Both the position numbers and the translations under genes were made by a program. The notes under the pieces are model-generated. The model ran no database searches and was not told the origin of the DNA. It worked only from the letters and a program-made list of their open reading frames with translations. DNA of 64,000 nt from Pedobacter sp. (GTDB taxonomy: Bacteria; Bacteroidota; Bacteroidia; Sphingobacteriales; Sphingobacteriaceae): NCBI RefSeq assembly GCF_031119335.1, contig NZ_JAVHXT010000009.1, positions 63,384 through 127,383 of the forward strand. Direction: 5' to 3'. Every line of letters starts with the position of its first letter. Within the stretch, counting starts at the first letter, position 1. Below are positions 62,621 through 64,000 of the stretch, piece after piece.

Positions 62621-64000
62621 TAGTTGTTTTTTGAAATCAACACATCAGCTTTTTGTGCTTGTATCACCCTGTTATAAAATTCTTTGAGATAATGATATTC
62701 TTCTGAAGTGTAAATGGCCTTACTGAGCAATAACTGTTGGTTAACCATTAGATTTTTATCTACCAAAGTGGTTTGTAAAATATATCTGCCACCCTGATTG
62801 GGAAGTGCAATAGATAAATCTTTTGGCTGTTCTTTCAGTACGTAATTTTCTGGTAGTACCAAGTTGATCGAGATTCTCTCTTCATTGGCGGCGCCTAAAT
62901 CAACCGGATAGTTCCTTTCACTCAACTTAAATGGGTTTTTTCTAACGGGGTTGATGAAAAACGGATTAAAATGAGTAGCATTATTTTCGTTACTAGCAAT
63001 GGTAAGCTCCACTTCGTATTCCTCTATCAATGCGTTTTCTACACTATCAACGTTCTTTATCTTAAAGTTTTTGATTTTAATATTCGTTAAACGTTCATCT
63101 AGTTTCTCCACATACTCATCTACAGAAGTGTATTTTTTAATGTCCTTTCTGATATTGAGTGCATTAAGGCCAAGAGCTATCGAAGTAACAGTACCTATAA
63201 TTTTACCATCTTCAGTCATTTTACCAATTAAACTATGCGTGGTAGCACTTTTTTTGGCTGCTTTTAAATCAATCCAATAAGAAGGTTTCTTAAGATTGAT
63301 TACCCTGCCCTGATCATTAATACACCTTAATGGAAGTAAGCCAAAAGGTAATAATGGCTCCGAAGCATCTAACAGATAACTATTTTCTCCGATATTCACT
63401 TTTGCAACTACATAGTTAAAATCGCTCATGATAGGGTAGAGCTTATTCGGAGTTCCGTTCTCCCTTGTAGAAAGAATTACCGCTTCTACATCTAAATCTG
63501 CTGCAGAAAGGGCAGAAATTAATGCAAAGTTAATATCCGCTACATTGCCACTTCTTCTATCGATAACCTCTTTAACACTGGTTTCGCTATACTTGCCATA
63601 GTAATTGTTCCACCTAATTTGTTTTTTTATGTATTCAAATATTGCTTTCGCTTTATCCAAATCAGTTGTTGCATTAGTAGTAAGACTAGGTACTATACTT
63701 TTAAAAACATCCTTTCTTTTCATCTGACCACCAAAATCTCTGTTGCTGGTTAGTTCGTAGTCTACATCTCGCCAGGTTTTAGTATATTTCTGGCTAGAAC
63801 CGTTCAAATAGAAAACTTCTTCAAGCTCAAAGTAAACGGCCGATTTATAATTGGTAGGAGCTGTCATATAGTCTTCCTCTATAAATGCAGGCATATTTTT
63901 CATATTATAGGTAAGCTTAGAACAATCCATTTCTTTGCCTGCAATACGTAAACATTCTCTGCTTAGTTCTGCCTTTGTATCCGTAAGTTTATAAAAACCT
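62620..64000 (-). CDS. DUF3857/transglutaminase-like protein, N-terminus beyond window
   Basis: The frame remains open to the right edge (FYKLTDTKAELSRECLRIAGKEM precedes the internal Met at 63930), so this is 5'-partial. About 460 residues are visible. It is related to the 60722 product, but the transglutaminase core is degenerate: RRSGNVADINFALISALSAADLDVEAVIL has no Cys at the usual GDC position (Asn-Val-Ala-Asp instead). It is probably non-catalytic and a partner of its coupled paralogue. Confidence 0.8.
   Translation of the reverse strand, partial: GFYKLTDTKAELSRECLRIAGKEMDCSKLTYNMKNMPAFIEEDYMTAPTNYKSAVYFELEEVFYLNGSSQKYTKTWRDVDYELTSNRDFGGQMKRKDVFKSIVPSLTTNATTDLDKAKAIFEYIKKQIRWNNYYGKYSETSVKEVIDRRSGNVADINFALISALSAADLDVEAVILSTRENGTPNKLYPIMSDFNYVVAKVNIGENSYLLDASEPLLPFGLLPLRCINDQGRVINLKKPSYWIDLKAAKKSATTHSLIGKMTEDGKIIGTVTSIALGLNALNIRKDIKKYTSVDEYVEKLDERLTNIKIKNFKIKNVDSVENALIEEYEVELTIASNENNATHFNPFFINPVRKNPFKLSERNYPVDLGAANEERISINLVLPENYVLKEQPKDLSIALPNQGGRYILQTTLVDKNLMVNQQLLLSKAIYTSEEYHYLKEFYNRVIQAQKADVLISKNN

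Overview
The window is bacterial and looks like Bacteroidota, most likely a Pedobacter-like member of Sphingobacteriaceae. It is AT-rich, carries a SusC/SusD pair, PorP/SprF and type IX secretion C-terminal domains, uses the futalosine menaquinone route, and shows TTG-N18/19-TAnnTTTG promoters (best seen upstream of two identical tRNA-Ser genes). Identification is by family recognition and motif reading only; no database was searched.

Layout. 1-14.8 kb is a xylan-type polysaccharide utilisation locus: susC (cut by the window edge), susD, a GH2 beta-glucuronidase-like enzyme, two GH10 xylanases, a GH3 enzyme, and two related secreted proteins flanking a PorP/SprF-like outer-membrane protein. 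15-18 kb holds a SNF2 helicase. 18.0-23.2 kb is the most unusual part: a WYL-domain regulator points away from an 866-base intergenic stretch that contains two 19-bp operator-like dyads and two tandem, circularly permuted tRNA-like folds. This stretch is followed by a slipin/SPFH gene and the RNA ligase gene rtcB, then an orphan 151-residue gene. It looks like an RNA-repair operon with its own tRNA-mimic RNAs, reminiscent of the Y-RNA/rtcB operons of enterobacteria but with different partners.

23.5-31 kb: a conserved unknown protein, a GH43 enzyme, GNAT, YajQ, a histone-H1-like protein, and ppk1-ppx for polyphosphate. 31.3-35.9 kb (minus strand): pgl, zwf, gnd and a polyphosphate-glucokinase-like ROK kinase, i.e. 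glucose to pentose phosphate, possibly fed by polyphosphate. 36-39.3 kb: two paralogous small membrane proteins and two identical tRNA-Ser(UGA) genes bracketing a methyltransferase/VanZ-like/DgkA lipid operon. 39.7-44.1 kb: YihY, a thioesterase, MltG and a PASTA protein, divergent from ddl (cell wall). 44.2-49.1 kb: MATE pump, thioesterase, mqnE, a histidine phosphatase, mqnA. 49.1-53.5 kb: a NarL-type two-component system divergent from a large beta-helix type IX secreted protein, with a perfect 21-bp palindrome between them. 53.6-58.8 kb: CBS protein, response regulator, Lys-rich protein, 2H phosphoesterase, mutS. 58.9-64 kb: NlpC/P60 lipoprotein, two thioredoxin-fold proteins, and two tandem DUF3857/transglutaminase proteins, the last cut by the window end.

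Intergenic spaces are rich in palindromic repeats of several families (CCCCTAAAGGGG, GTCATTTCGA...TCGAAATGAC, triple-hairpin REP-like units, CTTACGAAG hairpins). No transposase, CRISPR array or rRNA gene is seen.
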